Both the position numbers and the translations under genes were made by a program. Under the pieces are notes generated by a model. The model was not told the DNA's origin, ran no database searches, and saw only the letters and a program-made list of their open reading frames with translations. This document shows, one piece after another, positions 34,695 to 44,309 of a stretch of DNA of 45,436 nt. The stretch's first letter is position 1. Each line of letters opens with the position of its first letter. Source of the DNA: an uncultured Clostridia bacterium. GTDB lineage: Bacteria; Bacillota; Clostridia; Christensenellales; Pumilibacteraceae. The stretch spans positions 1-45,436 of the forward strand of contig CAMWXP010000009.1 in assembly GCA_947178255.1 (NCBI GenBank). The letters are read 5' to 3'.

Positions 34695-37600
34695 ATGTTT
34701 GAACTTAACAATTTCGATTCAATGCAAATTCAGCTTGCCAGCCCCGATAAAATTCGGGAATGGTCGTACGGCGAAGTTACCAAGCCGGAAACAATAAACT
34801 ATCGCACGCAAAAGCCCGAAAAGGACGGCTTGTTCTCCGAGCGCATATTCGGACCGACCAAGGATTGGGAATGCTACTGCGGCAAGTATAAGCGCATACG
34901 TTACAAAGGCGTTATCTGCGACAAGTGCGGCGTAGAGGTCACCACCAGCAAGGTGCGTCGCGAGCGTATGGGTCATATCGAGCTTGCAGCGCCCGTAACG
35001 CACATTTGGTATTTCCGCGGCGTACCCAGCCGTATCGGTCTTATACTCGGCTTACAGCTTAAACAGCTCGAGCAGGTAGTTTACTTCGTCAACTATATAG
35101 TACTCGATCCGGGCATTACCGATTTGCAGTACAAGGAAATAATCACCGACGACAAGCTGCGCCAGTACCAGGAGCAGTACGGTCCCAAGGCGTTTAAGGT
35201 CGGCATGGGCGCGGAAGCTATCCGTCAGCTCTTGAAGGACATCAACGTCAAGGAAGAATACGAAAAAACGCGCGAGATCGTAGAGAAGTCTTCCGGTCAA
35301 AAGAAGCTTCGCGAAATCAAGCGTTTGGACATTTTGGACGCGTTTATGAAGTCGGGCGCCGAGCCGAGCTGGATGGTACTTGACGTACTTCCCGTACTTC
35401 CGCCCGAGCTTCGTCCTATGGTGCCGCTGGACGGCGGCAGGTTTGCAACCAGCGACCTTAACGATTTGTACCGTAGAGTAATCAACCGTAACAACCGTTT
35501 GCGCAGGCTTATAGACCTCGGCGCGCCCGATATAATCATCCGCAACGAAAAGCGTATGCTTCAAGAAGCGGTTGACTCGCTTATCGATAACGGTCGTCGC
35601 GGCAAGGCTATCAACGGCGCAAGCAACCGCGAGCTTAAAAGCTTGTCCGGCTTGCTTCGCGGTAAGCAAGGTCGTTTCCGTCAAAACCTTTTGGGTAAGC
35701 GCGTAGACTATTCCGGTCGTTCGGTTATAGTCGTAGGTCCCGAGCTTAAATTCTATCAGTGCGGCGTGCCTAAGGAAATGGCGCTCGAATTGTTCAAGCC
35801 GTTCGTAATTAAGGAACTCGTCGCGCAAGGCAAAACGCACAACGCCAAGACGGCAAAGCGCATAGCCGAGCGTGCCGACGCCGACGTGTGGAACGTGCTT
35901 GAAAAGGTTATCAAAGATCATCCGGTGCTTTTGAACCGCGCACCCACGCTGCACAGATTGGGTATTCAGGCGTTCGAGCCCGTGCTTGTCGACGGCAGAG
36001 CTATCAAACTTCACCCGCTTGCTTGCGGCGCGTTCAACGCGGACTTCGACGGCGACCAAATGGCTATACACGTACCGCTGTCGGTAGAAGCACAGGTAGA
36101 AGCGCGCGTACTCATGCTCGCGCCCAACAATATTCTTAAGCTTTCGTCCGGTTCGCCCGTATGTACGCCGTCGCAGGACATGGTCATGGGTAGCTACTAC
36201 TTGACTATGGATAAGCCCGGCTCGAAAGGTGAGGGCATGGTATTTGCCGACGCCGACGAAGCAAAAATGGCGTACTTCAACCACCTTATCGAGCTGCAAT
36301 CGCAAATTAAGGTGCGCGTGGAGCGTCCCGAAGAAATGATTAAAAACAGCGGTGTGGAAATTCCCGCCAATGCTGTTTGCCACGACGGCAAATACCGTCA
36401 CGTGGTTACGACCACCGTCGGTAGGATTATCTTTAACGAACCCATTCCGCAAGACCTCGGCTTTGCAGTACGCGACACGTACGAAAAGATGTTCGAGCCG
36501 GAAATCAACTTTACCGTTGACAAAAAGATAATCGAAAGCATAATCAACACTACCTTCAAAAAGAAGGGTGCGTCTATCACCGTCGAGGTACTGGACGCAA
36601 TCAAAGACATGGGCTTCAAGTACGCGACTATCGGATCGATAACGACTTCGGTATTCGATATGCATATACCGCAGGAGAAGTTCAAGATACTCGACGACGC
36701 GGAAGAAGAAGTTGTCAAGATCGACAAGCTTTACGACCGTGGCTTCGTTACCGAGGACGAGCGCTACAACGCCGTTATCAAGATTTGGAGCAAGGCAAAC
36801 GAAAAGGTTACTGCGGAGCTTCAACGCTCGCTGGACGCGTACAACCCTATCAACCTTATGGCTGCTTCGGGTGCGCGTGGTAGTATGAAGCAGATTGCTC
36901 AGCTTTCCGGTATGCGCGGTCTAATGATCAACCCGCAAGGTAAAACGCTTGACGTTCCTATCCGTAGCTCCTTCCGTGAAGGCATGACCGTTTTGGAATA
37001 CTTCATTTCCACCCACGGCGGACGTAAAGGTCTTGCAGATACCGCGTTAAAGACGGCTGACTCGGGTTACCTTACCCGTAGGCTTGTCGACGTTGCTCAG
37101 GACGTTATCGTGCGCGAGGAGGACTGCTGTCCGGACGGCGCGCCTAAGGGCATAGACACCTATGCCATAACCGAGGGCGACGGCAAAAAGGTTATCGAAA
37201 AACTCGAAGACCGCTTGGTCGGCAGATACTCAGCCGAAAAAGTGGTCAACCCCAAGAACCCCAAAGAAGTGCTTTGCGACGTAAACGAGCTTATCAGCGA
37301 GCAAACCGCAAAGAACATTGTCAACGCGGGCATTACGCACGTTAAGATAAGAACGGTTCTTACATGCAAGAGCAAACACGGTGTTTGCGCCAAGTGCTAC
37401 GGCCGCGATATGGCGGCGTCCACGCCTGTCCGTATCGGCGAGGCGGTAGGTATTATAGCCGCTCAAAGTATAGGCGAGCCCGGTACCCAGCTTACGCTCC
37501 GTACCTTCCACATGGGTGGTGTTGCTTCGGCGGACGATATTACGCAAGGTTTGCCGCGTGTAGAAGAGTTGTTCGAAGCACGCAAGCCCAAGGGCTGTGC

Positions 37601-38321
37601 AGTTCTTGCCGAACACGGCGGAAAAGTCAGACTTGTGGAAAAGGACGGTAAGCGCGACGTTATCGTCAAGCGCGACGACGGCGACGAAAGCTCGTACTCT
37701 ATTCCTCACGGCGCAAGGCTTAAACCGTATATCAGCAACGGCGCGGTAATCAAGGCGGGCGACGCCATTACCGAAGGCCCGCTGAACCCGAGTGACATAC
37801 TCCGCACCAAGGGCAGAAACGACGTTCAGGAATATATCGTTAAGGAAGTTCAGTCCGTTTACCGTTCGCAGGGCGTTGCAATTAACGATAAACACATCGA
37901 GGTTATCGTACGGCAAATGCTCAAAAAGGTACGCGTGGAAAACAGCGGCGATACCGACTTGATCCCCGGCGAAATGGTCGACCTCGCATTGTTCGACGAA
38001 GCGTCCAGCAAGGCGCGCGAAAACTACGGCAGACCGGGTATAGCCAAGCACACGTTGCTCGGCATTACCAGAGCGGCGCTTGCTACCGACAGCTTCCTGT
38101 CCGCGGCATCCTTCCAGGAAACGGCAAGGGTTCTTACCGAAGCGGCTATCAAGAGCAAGGTCGATCCGTTGATCGGTCTTAAAGAAAACGTTATTATCGG
38201 TAAGCTCATTCCCGCAGGTACGGGCGTGCGCAAGTACCGCAACGTTTATCCCGTAGAACGCGCAGTCGCGCCCGACAGCGACACTGTGTATTCGGCCGAC
38301 TCCGACGGCGAAGCGGTATAA
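34695..38321 (+). CDS. rpoC: DNA-directed RNA polymerase subunit beta'
   Basis: The catalytic subunit of RNA polymerase. 1208 residues, full length for a Firmicute without large insertions. N-terminal zinc ribbon CYCG...CDKC (about residues 57-79), the magnesium-binding [10 protein letters not shown] motif (about 450), the bridge/trigger region, and the second zinc cluster (CCPDG with [11 protein letters not shown]). It is cotranscribed with rpoB; 14 nt separate them. The gene is followed directly by a terminator, so rpsL-rpsG-fusA are not in the same unit. Confidence 0.99.
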   Translation: MFELNNFDSMQIQLASPDKIREWSYGEVTKPETINYRTQKPEKDGLFSERIFGPTKDWECYCGKYKRIRYKGVICDKCGVEVTTSKVRRERMGHIELAAPVTHIWYFRGVPSRIGLILGLQLKQLEQVVYFVNYIVLDPGITDLQYKEIITDDKLRQYQEQYGPKAFKVGMGAEAIRQLLKDINVKEEYEKTREIVEKSSGQKKLREIKRLDILDAFMKSGAEPSWMVLDVLPVLPPELRPMVPLDGGRFATSDLNDLYRRVINRNNRLRRLIDLGAPDIIIRNEKRMLQEAVDSLIDNGRRGKAINGASNRELKSLSGLLRGKQGRFRQNLLGKRVDYSGRSVIVVGPELKFYQCGVPKEMALELFKPFVIKELVAQGKTHNAKTAKRIAERADADVWNVLEKVIKDHPVLLNRAPTLHRLGIQAFEPVLVDGRAIKLHPLACGAFNADFDGDQMAIHVPLSVEAQVEARVLMLAPNNILKLSSGSPVCTPSQDMVMGSYYLTMDKPGSKGEGMVFADADEAKMAYFNHLIELQSQIKVRVERPEEMIKNSGVEIPANAVCHDGKYRHVVTTTVGRIIFNEPIPQDLGFAVRDTYEKMFEPEINFTVDKKIIESIINTTFKKKGASITVEVLDAIKDMGFKYATIGSITTSVFDMHIPQEKFKILDDAEEEVVKIDKLYDRGFVTEDERYNAVIKIWSKANEKVTAELQRSLDAYNPINLMAASGARGSMKQIAQLSGMRGLMINPQGKTLDVPIRSSFREGMTVLEYFISTHGGRKGLADTALKTADSGYLTRRLVDVAQDVIVREEDCCPDGAPKGIDTYAITEGDGKKVIEKLEDRLVGRYSAEKVVNPKNPKEVLCDVNELISEQTAKNIVNAGITHVKIRTVLTCKSKHGVCAKCYGRDMAASTPVRIGEAVGIIAAQSIGEPGTQLTLRTFHMGGVASADDITQGLPRVEELFEARKPKGCAVLAEHGGKVRLVEKDGKRDVIVKRDDGDESSYSIPHGARLKPYISNGAVIKAGDAITEGPLNPSDILRTKGRNDVQEYIVKEVQSVYRSQGVAINDKHIEVIVRQMLKKVRVENSGDTDLIPGEMVDLALFDEASSKARENYGRPGIAKHTLLGITRAALATDSFLSAASFQETARVLTEAAIKSKVDPLIGLKENVIIGKLIPAGTGVRKYRNVYPVERAVAPDSDTVYSADSDGEAV

Positions 38322-38340
38322 TAAATAGTAAACACAAACA

Positions 38341-38376
38341 AAACCCCGTTGCAATAATGCAGCGGGGTTTATTATT
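38341..38376 (+). terminator. Terminator of rpoBC
   Basis: A 13-bp stem (38341-38353 with 38358-38370, one G-T pair), ATAA loop, AAACCCCG/CGGGGTTT core, then ATTATT. Confidence 0.9.
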
Positions 38377-38436
38377 ATGAAAATCAATATATGGAAAAAT
38401 GGGGTAGGGGTTTACAAGCGGGGCATACTTATAGTG

Positions 38437-38646
38437 TCAATCGGTCAAGCCCAAAAGATAGTCGGATGAAACGTCTAAAAACTTGCAGATAAAAAATAAG
38501 GTATCGATGCTTGGCTCACTCTTGCCCGACTTATAATCACTTATACATTGCTTGGAAACGTTTGCGGCTTTGGCAAGCTCCGTTTGAGAAACGTTGGCAT
38601 ATTTCAAGCATTCGCAAAATCTTTGTTGAAACTTTGTATTTTTCAT
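38437..38646 (-). CDS. Small XRE-family helix-turn-helix regulator
   Basis: 69 residues from ATG 38646, consisting almost only of an XRE HTH (NVSQTELAKAANVSKQCISDYKSGKSEPSIDTLFFICKFLDVSSDYLLGLTD). A TTG at 38685 would add 13 residues, but that part covers the promoter. An extended -10 (TGG-TATACT) ends 6 nt before the ATG with no ribosome site, so the mRNA is probably leaderless. Palindromic sites in the divergent promoter region suggest it controls itself and the plus-strand transcript. Confidence 0.85.
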   Translation of the reverse strand: MKNTKFQQRFCECLKYANVSQTELAKAANVSKQCISDYKSGKSEPSIDTLFFICKFLDVSSDYLLGLTD

Positions 38647-38652
38647 ATTGAC

Positions 38653-38708
38653 AGTATACCAAAATAGTAAGTTATTACTTGACAAGTACGCTAATAGCGT
38701 ACTATAAT
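38653..38708. promoter_or_regulatory. Divergent promoters with palindromic operators
   Basis: Plus strand: TTGACA (38679-38684), 18-nt spacer, TATAAT (38703-38708). The spacer is almost entirely a perfect palindrome, AGTACGCT-AAT-AGCGTACT (38685-38703). A second palindrome AGTAA-GTTA-TTACT lies at 38666-38679. Minus strand: extended -10 TGGTATACT (38661-38653) for the XRE gene. A protein on the long palindrome would block the plus promoter. Confidence 0.8.
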
Positions 38709-38714
38709 ATATTT

Positions 38715-38759
38715 ATGGTTCAGATGAAAATTTATTACACGAACGGTCTTATATCTTAA
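38715..38759 (+). CDS. Possible leaderless 14-codon ORF
   Basis: ATG lies 7 nt after the TATAAT of the operator-containing promoter and opens a short frame, MVQMKIYYTNGLIS, ending in TAA at 38757. There is no ribosome site; it could only be a leaderless message. The ORF may be real (a small peptide under XRE control) or chance. Confidence 0.3.
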   Translation: MVQMKIYYTNGLIS

Positions 38760-38771
38760 TTGTCGGTACGC

Positions 38772-38800
38772 TTGACACGCCGATTGACGCGATATATAAT
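38772..38800 (+). promoter_or_regulatory. Second promoter of zinc-ribbon membrane protein gene
   Basis: TTGACA (38772-38777), 17-nt spacer, TATAAT (38795-38800): full consensus, leader about 22 nt with GGAGGAG (38819-38825). Confidence 0.85.
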
Positions 38801-38828
38801 ACACGTAATACAAACTTTGGAGGAGAGT

Positions 38829-40010
38829 ATGAAAACTTGCCCGCATTGCGGAGCGCAAATAAGCGAAACCGCAAAGTTTTGCAGCGAGTGCGGATATAGC
38901 TTTAACGGCACCGCACAACCCGCAAAAGCTCAAACAAATAATTTGTGGATAAAATTTATCCCCAACGTGCTGTTTTTGGTGTTTGCCGTTTCGTTGTTCG
39001 GAGTTTTGGCAGAGCCTGTAATTAACGGCTTAATTTCGGCAAACGTTTATTCGTTGTGCGACAGCACTGTTATAAACGTTACTGCACTAGCGGTCATGTC
39101 AATTTTGCTCGTCATCTTTGCCGTTTTTACGTTGATTGCCGCAGTCGCAACCGCCGCTGTAAAGTACGTGGCGTACAAAGACGGCAAGCTTGTAAACGGC
39201 AAAACAGACTGGATTTACTTTGCGTGCTACGCACTGTATTTCATTTTCGGACTTATTATGCTTGTGGTAGTTGCAAGCACGGAGCATGTACTTATGGGCG
39301 CATGCCCCGTTTGGCTTATCGTAGTGCCCATAATATTTACGTGCTTGTTGGGCGCGTTCAAAGTGTATATCAAGTACGGTGCGACTGCACCCGAGACAAT
39401 CGTCGCACGGCAAGAACAATCATTGTCCGCCGCTCAAAATGACAATAAGCCGAATAATGAATCGACAGTCGAAAGGGAAGAGGTAGTCAACAAAAAAGCA
39501 AATAGAAAAAATAGAAAAGCTATATTGCCCGAAGTGTTTTTACTATTGTTTGCCGTAGTAATGTTTTTCTTATATGGTTCATCGTCAATTATTTATTTCT
39601 CTGCAAATTATGTTGTGCATTTTAGCTTGTTTTCTTATAATTTTGCCAATATCGAAAGCGGTACTAAAATGATTGTCAATTTAATTCAAATAGCGTTTTG
39701 GGTCTACTTAGCAATAGTGCTCGTAGCTGCTGTTGTTTTGTTGGTAAAAGGTTGTCGGCGCAATTTCGGTAATAACCACGAAAATGCAAAAGGAAGCAAA
39801 ACCCTGTTAATATCTTTGATTATGCAAATTATTTACGTTTTGCTTGTCGCTGCAATGATGCTTATTGTAATAATGACTATAGACCTTGAGATATATATAG
39901 GTTGCTATTTTCTCGTCGGCGTTCCGTTGGTTTCCGCTATCGGTACGATTATCGCAATGGTAAAAACCAAGAAAAAACGTAACAAAGAAGCTACGGAAAA
40001 TTTAGAGTAA
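38829..40010 (+). CDS. Zinc-ribbon multi-pass membrane protein
   Basis: 393 residues from ATG 38829; the frame is open to 38760 but that part lies over the promoter. Residues 1-22 form a zinc ribbon (CPHCGAQ...FCSECGY). Two blocks of four predicted membrane helices (about 48-165 and 235-375) are separated by a charged cytoplasmic linker (about 200-230). Function is unknown; zinc-ribbon plus membrane proteins of this sort are common in Clostridia. Its two promoters, one carrying the palindrome, suggest partial control by the divergent XRE regulator. Confidence 0.8.
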   Translation: MKTCPHCGAQISETAKFCSECGYSFNGTAQPAKAQTNNLWIKFIPNVLFLVFAVSLFGVLAEPVINGLISANVYSLCDSTVINVTALAVMSILLVIFAVFTLIAAVATAAVKYVAYKDGKLVNGKTDWIYFACYALYFIFGLIMLVVVASTEHVLMGACPVWLIVVPIIFTCLLGAFKVYIKYGATAPETIVARQEQSLSAAQNDNKPNNESTVEREEVVNKKANRKNRKAILPEVFLLLFAVVMFFLYGSSSIIYFSANYVVHFSLFSYNFANIESGTKMIVNLIQIAFWVYLAIVLVAAVVLLVKGCRRNFGNNHENAKGSKTLLISLIMQIIYVLLVAAMMLIVIMTIDLEIYIGCYFLVGVPLVSAIGTIIAMVKTKKKRNKEATENLE

Positions 40011-40028
40011 AATCAAGCTTGTTAACGC

Positions 40029-40061
40029 ACAAAAGCCCGATATGCCGTCGGGCTTTTGTTA
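40029..40061 (+). terminator. Terminator after zinc-ribbon membrane protein gene
   Basis: A 12-bp stem ACAAAAGCCCGA/TCGGGCTTTTGT (40029-40040 with 40048-40059). The T-stretch inside the right arm serves the plus strand. Confidence 0.88.
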
Positions 40062-40090
40062 TTGACTTTTTTTTCACAATAAGGTATAAT
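40062..40090 (+). promoter_or_regulatory. tilS promoter, leaderless
   Basis: TTGACT (40062-40067), 17-nt spacer, TATAAT (40085-40090). The expected start coincides with the GTG at 40097. Confidence 0.8.
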
Positions 40091-40096
40091 CTTTTT

Positions 40097-41401
40097 GTGA
40101 TTGAATTATTGCAAAAGGTTGCCGAGGTATTGGCGGAATATTCGGAAAAAAAGCTTGCCGTAGGTGTTTCGGGCGGGCGCGATTCCATGTGCCTTTTGCA
40201 TGCCGTTTTGCATTGCGGCATTATTAAAAAAGCGAATATAACGGTTGTTCACGTAAACCATTGCTTGCGCGAAACTGCGAATAATGACGAAGCGTTTGTG
40301 CGCGAATATTGCTGGCAAAATCAAGTTGAATTTACTGCAAAGCGCATTGACGTGAAATCATACGCCGCCGCAAACGGGCTTACAGTCGAGCAGGCGGCGC
40401 GCGACTTGCGCTACGGTGTGTTTTTCGACTTGGTTAAGTCCGGCAAGGCTGACGTCATTTTAACGGCTCACCACGCGCTTGATAACGCCGAGTCCGTGCT
40501 TATGCATTTGTTTCGCGGTACAGGGCTGGACGGCGTGCGCGGAATAGCAAAGCGGGAAAAAATAGTGCGCCCGCTGCTTAACGTATACCCCGACGAGCTT
40601 GACGAATACGTACAAAAAAACGGCATAAAGTTCGTCGTCGACGAAACTAATTTAATAGACGACGCAGACAGGAATTTTATTAGACTTAACGTAATTCCGC
40701 TGATAGAACAACGTTACCGCGGCGCAGTGCGTGCGGTAAACGAGTTTGCCAAAGAGTGCGACGGCGTGTGTGATTATTTGGATAGCACCCTCGATTTGTC
40801 GTTAATAAAACAAGAGGGCGGGGCAGTGCTTGTTGCCGACAGTGCATTATCTACGCCGCTTGCCACGCGTTACGTGCGGAAAGCTCTCGGATACTTTACG
40901 CTCACCGATATTACGCGCGAACAAATAGCTCGAGTGACGGAGCTTGCGCATATGCGCACAGGCGCAGTTGTGCAGTTGACAGGTGGCATAGAGGCGGCGA
41001 AGGAATACGGCAGTGTGGCGCTGTATATTCCGCGCATGCCATATGACGGCGAAACGCCCATTAAACTTGGCGTAAATCTCATTGATGGTCTTGCCGTGGA
41101 TATCGAGCGCAGTGCGGCTGCTCCGCGCGAGGCAGCAGGGCGGTGCGTGGACTTGGACAAGCTAAACGGCGCGGTATTGCGGTTCAGGCGTGACGGCGAT
41201 ATGTTTACGCCGTTCGGCGGTGGAAAGAAAAAGTTAAAACAATACCTTATAGACAACAAAGTGCCCAAACGCTTGCGCGACAGGATTCCGCTTATTTGCC
41301 GCGGCAACGAAGTGCTGGTAATCGTCGGCATGCAGATTTCCGACAGCGTAAAACAAACGGACAAAACCGTCAACAAAGGCGTAGTTTCGCCGAGGTGGTA
41401 A
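40097..41401 (+). CDS. tilS: tRNA(Ile)-lysidine synthase
   Basis: TilS converts C34 of tRNA-Ile(CAU) to lysidine so it reads AUA. 434 residues from GTG 40097; the open frame reaches 40019 but that part covers a terminator and the promoter. The PP-loop ATPase motif is SGGRDS (about residue 23), followed by VVHVNHCLR and the TAHHALDNAESVLMHLFRGTGLDG segment. The C-terminal TilS domain is recognisable (DMFTPFGGGKKKLKQYLIDNKVPKRLRDRIPLI). No ribosome site precedes the GTG. The next gene starts 1 nt after the stop, opening the operon tilS, trmN6-like, rsmI. Confidence 0.95.
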   Translation: MIELLQKVAEVLAEYSEKKLAVGVSGGRDSMCLLHAVLHCGIIKKANITVVHVNHCLRETANNDEAFVREYCWQNQVEFTAKRIDVKSYAAANGLTVEQAARDLRYGVFFDLVKSGKADVILTAHHALDNAESVLMHLFRGTGLDGVRGIAKREKIVRPLLNVYPDELDEYVQKNGIKFVVDETNLIDDADRNFIRLNVIPLIEQRYRGAVRAVNEFAKECDGVCDYLDSTLDLSLIKQEGGAVLVADSALSTPLATRYVRKALGYFTLTDITREQIARVTELAHMRTGAVVQLTGGIEAAKEYGSVALYIPRMPYDGETPIKLGVNLIDGLAVDIERSAAAPREAAGRCVDLDKLNGAVLRFRRDGDMFTPFGGGKKKLKQYLIDNKVPKRLRDRIPLICRGNEVLVIVGMQISDSVKQTDKTVNKGVVSPRW

Positions 41402-41402
41402 T

Positions 41403-42074
41403 ATGACGGGTGAAAGGTTTACCAAGTTCGTAAAGAACGGCGAAAAAGCCGAGCCACTGGGTGACGGCTACTATATTATTCAAAGCGAAAGCTGGTATAG
41501 GTTCGGCAGCGACGCGGTTGCGCTTGCACATTATGCAAGCAGGTTTATAAGCAAAAACAGCCGCGTATTCGATTTGTGCTCGGGGTGCGGCATAATAGGT
41601 ATTATGCTTGCAATTTCAAGCGGTTGCACGGTGAACGGCGCGGAAATATACGCAATGCTTTGCGATATGAGCAATCGCTCGTGTGCGCTTAACGGTCTTG
41701 ACAGTGTGCATTTCAACCATGCGGATGTAAGAAATACGGACAAGTTGCCGGCTGCCGAGTACGATATGGTGGTGTGTAATCCGCCGTACTACAAAGCGGA
41801 CTCCAAGCCGTCGTCCGTTGCGCCGCAGGCCAGTAGCGAGCTTACCGTAAAGCTGTCGCAAGTTGTTGCCGCGGCTAAGCGACTGCTCAAAGTGGGCGGT
41901 TCGCTGTGTATGGTGCACATATCGTCGCGACTTGACGAAGTGCTTATCGAATGTAACCGCAACGGACTTGCGCCCAAGGAATTGATTGTCAATCCCAACG
42001 GAAAGACGTTTATGCTTCGCGCCGTGCGAGGCGGCAAGCAGGGAATGACGGTGACGGTAAAGGAGTTTGACTAA
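41403..42074 (+). CDS. tRNA1(Val) A37 N6-methyltransferase-like protein (TrmN6/YfiC family)
   Basis: A 223-residue class I SAM methyltransferase. Motif I is VFDLCSGCGIIGIML and the adenine-N6 catalytic motif IV is VVCNPPYYK, typical of the YfiC/TrmN6 group that methylates A37 of tRNA-Val. The C-terminal KGGSLCMVH-like strand and a basic tail complete the fold. It lies between tilS and rsmI, both RNA-modifying, and shares one base with rsmI (TAATG). In many Firmicutes the same gene precedes rsmI. Confidence 0.88.
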   Translation: MTGERFTKFVKNGEKAEPLGDGYYIIQSESWYRFGSDAVALAHYASRFISKNSRVFDLCSGCGIIGIMLAISSGCTVNGAEIYAMLCDMSNRSCALNGLDSVHFNHADVRNTDKLPAAEYDMVVCNPPYYKADSKPSSVAPQASSELTVKLSQVVAAAKRLLKVGGSLCMVHISSRLDEVLIECNRNGLAPKELIVNPNGKTFMLRAVRGGKQGMTVTVKEFD

Positions 42075-42883
42075 TGCTGTATATTGTAGCAACGCCTATC
42101 GGCAATCTTGATGAAATAACGCTGCGTGCGTTGGACGTGCTTAGAAACGTGTATTTAATTGCGGCGGAGGACACGCGGCACACGGCTATACTGCTCAATA
42201 AGTACGGCATAAAAACGCGTACAGTGGCGTATCACAAGTTCAACGAGAAAAGCGCGGTGGACGGACTGATTGAAATGCTTCAAGCGGGTAAGGATATTGC
42301 GGTGGTGTCCGACGCGGGTACGCCTACGGTGTCCGACCCGGGGCATGTGCTTATTGACGCTGTTATCGAAAAGAATATTCCGTTTACGGTTGTCAGCGGC
42401 GCGTGCGCGGGCATTGACGCGCTTGTGCTTTCGGGCTTGAATACCCGCGCGTTTACGTTGTTAGGCTTTTTGCCCGAAAAGAATATAGACAGAATGCGTT
42501 TTGTCGAGCCGTACAAAAATCTGCCGTGCACGCTTATATTTTACAGCGCAGTGCATGACATAAAAAAGGACTTGCAATTTTTATTCGAGCAGCTTGGCAC
42601 GCGTAAGGTTGCGGTGTGTCGCGAAATGACCAAGCTGTACGAAACGGTTACGCGCGGCGTTCTTGGCGACGATTTAGACATAACGGAAAAAGGCGAGTTC
42701 GTAATAGTGGTGGAAGGCGTAACGAGCAATCCTCTTTGCGAGCTGACTGTCGAACAACATATTAAGCACTATATCGATAACGGCGAACAAATGAAAGACG
42801 CGGTAAAAAAGGTGGCGCAGGATCGCCATGTCGCCAAAAGCGAAATTTATAAAATCGCAGTCGAAATGAAAGACTGCAAGTAA
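42074..42883 (+). CDS. rsmI: 16S rRNA (cytidine(1402)-2'-O)-methyltransferase
   Basis: RsmI methylates the 2'-O of C1402 in the decoding centre. 269 residues of the tetrapyrrole-methylase fold: N-terminal YIVATPIGNLDEITLRA, AAEDTRHTAILLNKYGI, the SDAGTPTVSDPG glycine loop and the VVSGACAGIDALVLSG segment are all present. It is normal except that the usual proline in VPGPSA is replaced (VVSGACA). A C-terminal helical extension ends at MKDCK. The start overlaps the upstream stop by one base. Confidence 0.94.
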   Translation: MLYIVATPIGNLDEITLRALDVLRNVYLIAAEDTRHTAILLNKYGIKTRTVAYHKFNEKSAVDGLIEMLQAGKDIAVVSDAGTPTVSDPGHVLIDAVIEKNIPFTVVSGACAGIDALVLSGLNTRAFTLLGFLPEKNIDRMRFVEPYKNLPCTLIFYSAVHDIKKDLQFLFEQLGTRKVAVCREMTKLYETVTRGVLGDDLDITEKGEFVIVVEGVTSNPLCELTVEQHIKHYIDNGEQMKDAVKKVAQDRHVAKSEIYKIAVEMKDCK

Positions 42884-42902
42884 CGCATTTTAAAATAAGT
42901 AC

Positions 42903-42931
42903 TTGATTTTGTACGCGTTATGCTGTATACT
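42903..42931 (+). promoter_or_regulatory. dnaA promoter
   Basis: TTGATT (42903-42908), 17-nt spacer, TATACT (42926-42931). The start is near 42938, with GAGGA at 42940-42944 before ATG 42951. No DnaA boxes lie in this 67-nt gap. Confidence 0.78.
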
Positions 42932-42950
42932 TATAGTGCGAGGATAGCGA

Positions 42951-44303
42951 ATGAAAGATATAAACGCCGTATGGCAGGAAATGCTTACCATAATGGAAGT
43001 CGAAACCCATTCCTTGGGCTTTGACGTTTGGATAAGACCGCTTCGCCCTATAAAGGTGGAGGGCGATATGCTCACGCTGTGCGCGCCGAGCGCTGCGGCA
43101 AAGAGTGAGGTAGCGGCAAGGTATCTGCCGCTTTTGAAACGCGCATTGCGCGAAATCGAGGGAGCGCCGTCCGAGCTTGTTTTGGTGTCGGACGACGAGG
43201 TGCCGCAGCCTGTTGCCGAATCGGTGCATGTGGACAGGCAGCAGGAAACTTCCGCGACCCGTCCCGAAATTAATAAGCTCAATCCCAGGTATAACTTTGC
43301 CGAATTCGTTGTGGGTGATTCCAACAAATTGGTGTACCACAGCGCACTTGCCGTAGCGGAAGCGGAGCTTGGAACCAAGTTCAACCCGTTGTTCATTTAC
43401 GGCGACGTCGGCTTGGGCAAAACACATATTATGCAGGCGATAGGCAACGACTTGCGCGTGTCCCGCCCGCACACGAAAATGCTGTACGTGTCTATGGAAA
43501 CGTTTATCAACGAGTTTATCGGATCCTTGCGCGGCATAAACGGTATGAACAGTCAGGCGTTTCGCGACAAGTACCGCAATCTCGATTTGCTGATGATAGA
43601 CGACGTGCAGTTTTTAAGCAATAAGCGCGAAACGCAGAACGAGCTGTTTTATACGTTCGAGGCGTTAAAGAACGCGGGTAAGCAAATGGTATTCACTTCC
43701 GACCGCCGTCCTCAGGATATTCCCGACCTTGACGACCGCGTGCGCTCGCGGTTTTCGTCCAGCATGATAGTGGACATTCAGCCGCCGGAATTGGAAACGC
43801 GAATCGGCATTCTTCAAACCAAAGCGCAAGCCGACAAAAAGAGCATATCGCTCGAAGTCGCCACCTACATAGCCGAGCGCGTTACCGGCAGCGTGCGCGA
43901 TATGGAAGGCGTGCTCACCAAGGCATTGTTCCTTTCCGAGCTGTACGACCGCAAGGTAGACCTCGAAATGTGCAAGGAAGCGTTAAAGGATTACCTTGCT
44001 CAGGAAAGCGAGGAAATATCCGTCGACGAGATTATAGATTGCACCTGCAAGTATTACGACGTGCAAAAGTCCGACGTGGTGGGCAAGCGCAAAAACAAGG
44101 ACGTTGTCATACCGCGCCAGATAGCGATATATCTGATAAACGAAATGACAAATATTCCGCTTAGCTCGATAGGCAAATACTTCGGCGGCAAGGAACACAC
44201 GACAATAATGTATTCGCGCGACAAGGTTGCCTCGCTTATGAATACCGACAGCAAAATCAAAACGGCAGTGGGCGACATAAAAGCAATGGTGCTTAGGAAG
44301 TAG
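42951..44303 (+). CDS. dnaA: Chromosomal replication initiator protein DnaA
   Basis: DnaA opens the origin. 450 residues: domain I (1-80), a short linker (81-105), AAA+ domain with Walker A GDVGLGKTH (about residue 150; the usual GG is GD), Walker B LLMIDDVQFL, sensor FTSDRRP and the arginine finger region. Domain IV has the DNA-binding signature GGKEHTTIMYSRDKV (family: GGRDHTTV). It is not next to dnaN, recF or rpmH; rsmI precedes it and a DUF1934 gene, rpsF and ssb follow. No origin is visible next to it. Confidence 0.97.
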   Translation: MKDINAVWQEMLTIMEVETHSLGFDVWIRPLRPIKVEGDMLTLCAPSAAAKSEVAARYLPLLKRALREIEGAPSELVLVSDDEVPQPVAESVHVDRQQETSATRPEINKLNPRYNFAEFVVGDSNKLVYHSALAVAEAELGTKFNPLFIYGDVGLGKTHIMQAIGNDLRVSRPHTKMLYVSMETFINEFIGSLRGINGMNSQAFRDKYRNLDLLMIDDVQFLSNKRETQNELFYTFEALKNAGKQMVFTSDRRPQDIPDLDDRVRSRFSSSMIVDIQPPELETRIGILQTKAQADKKSISLEVATYIAERVTGSVRDMEGVLTKALFLSELYDRKVDLEMCKEALKDYLAQESEEISVDEIIDCTCKYYDVQKSDVVGKRKNKDVVIPRQIAIYLINEMTNIPLSSIGKYFGGKEHTTIMYSRDKVASLMNTDSKIKTAVGDIKAMVLRK

Positions 44304-44309
44304 CGCAGT

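Noticed and set aside
38944-38964. A perfect DnaA box (TGTGGATAA) facing TTATCCCCA, suggesting an origin
   Set aside because: Lies inside the coding frame of the zinc-ribbon membrane protein (residues NNLWIKFIPN), with no further boxes or A/T-rich unwinding region; likely chance.
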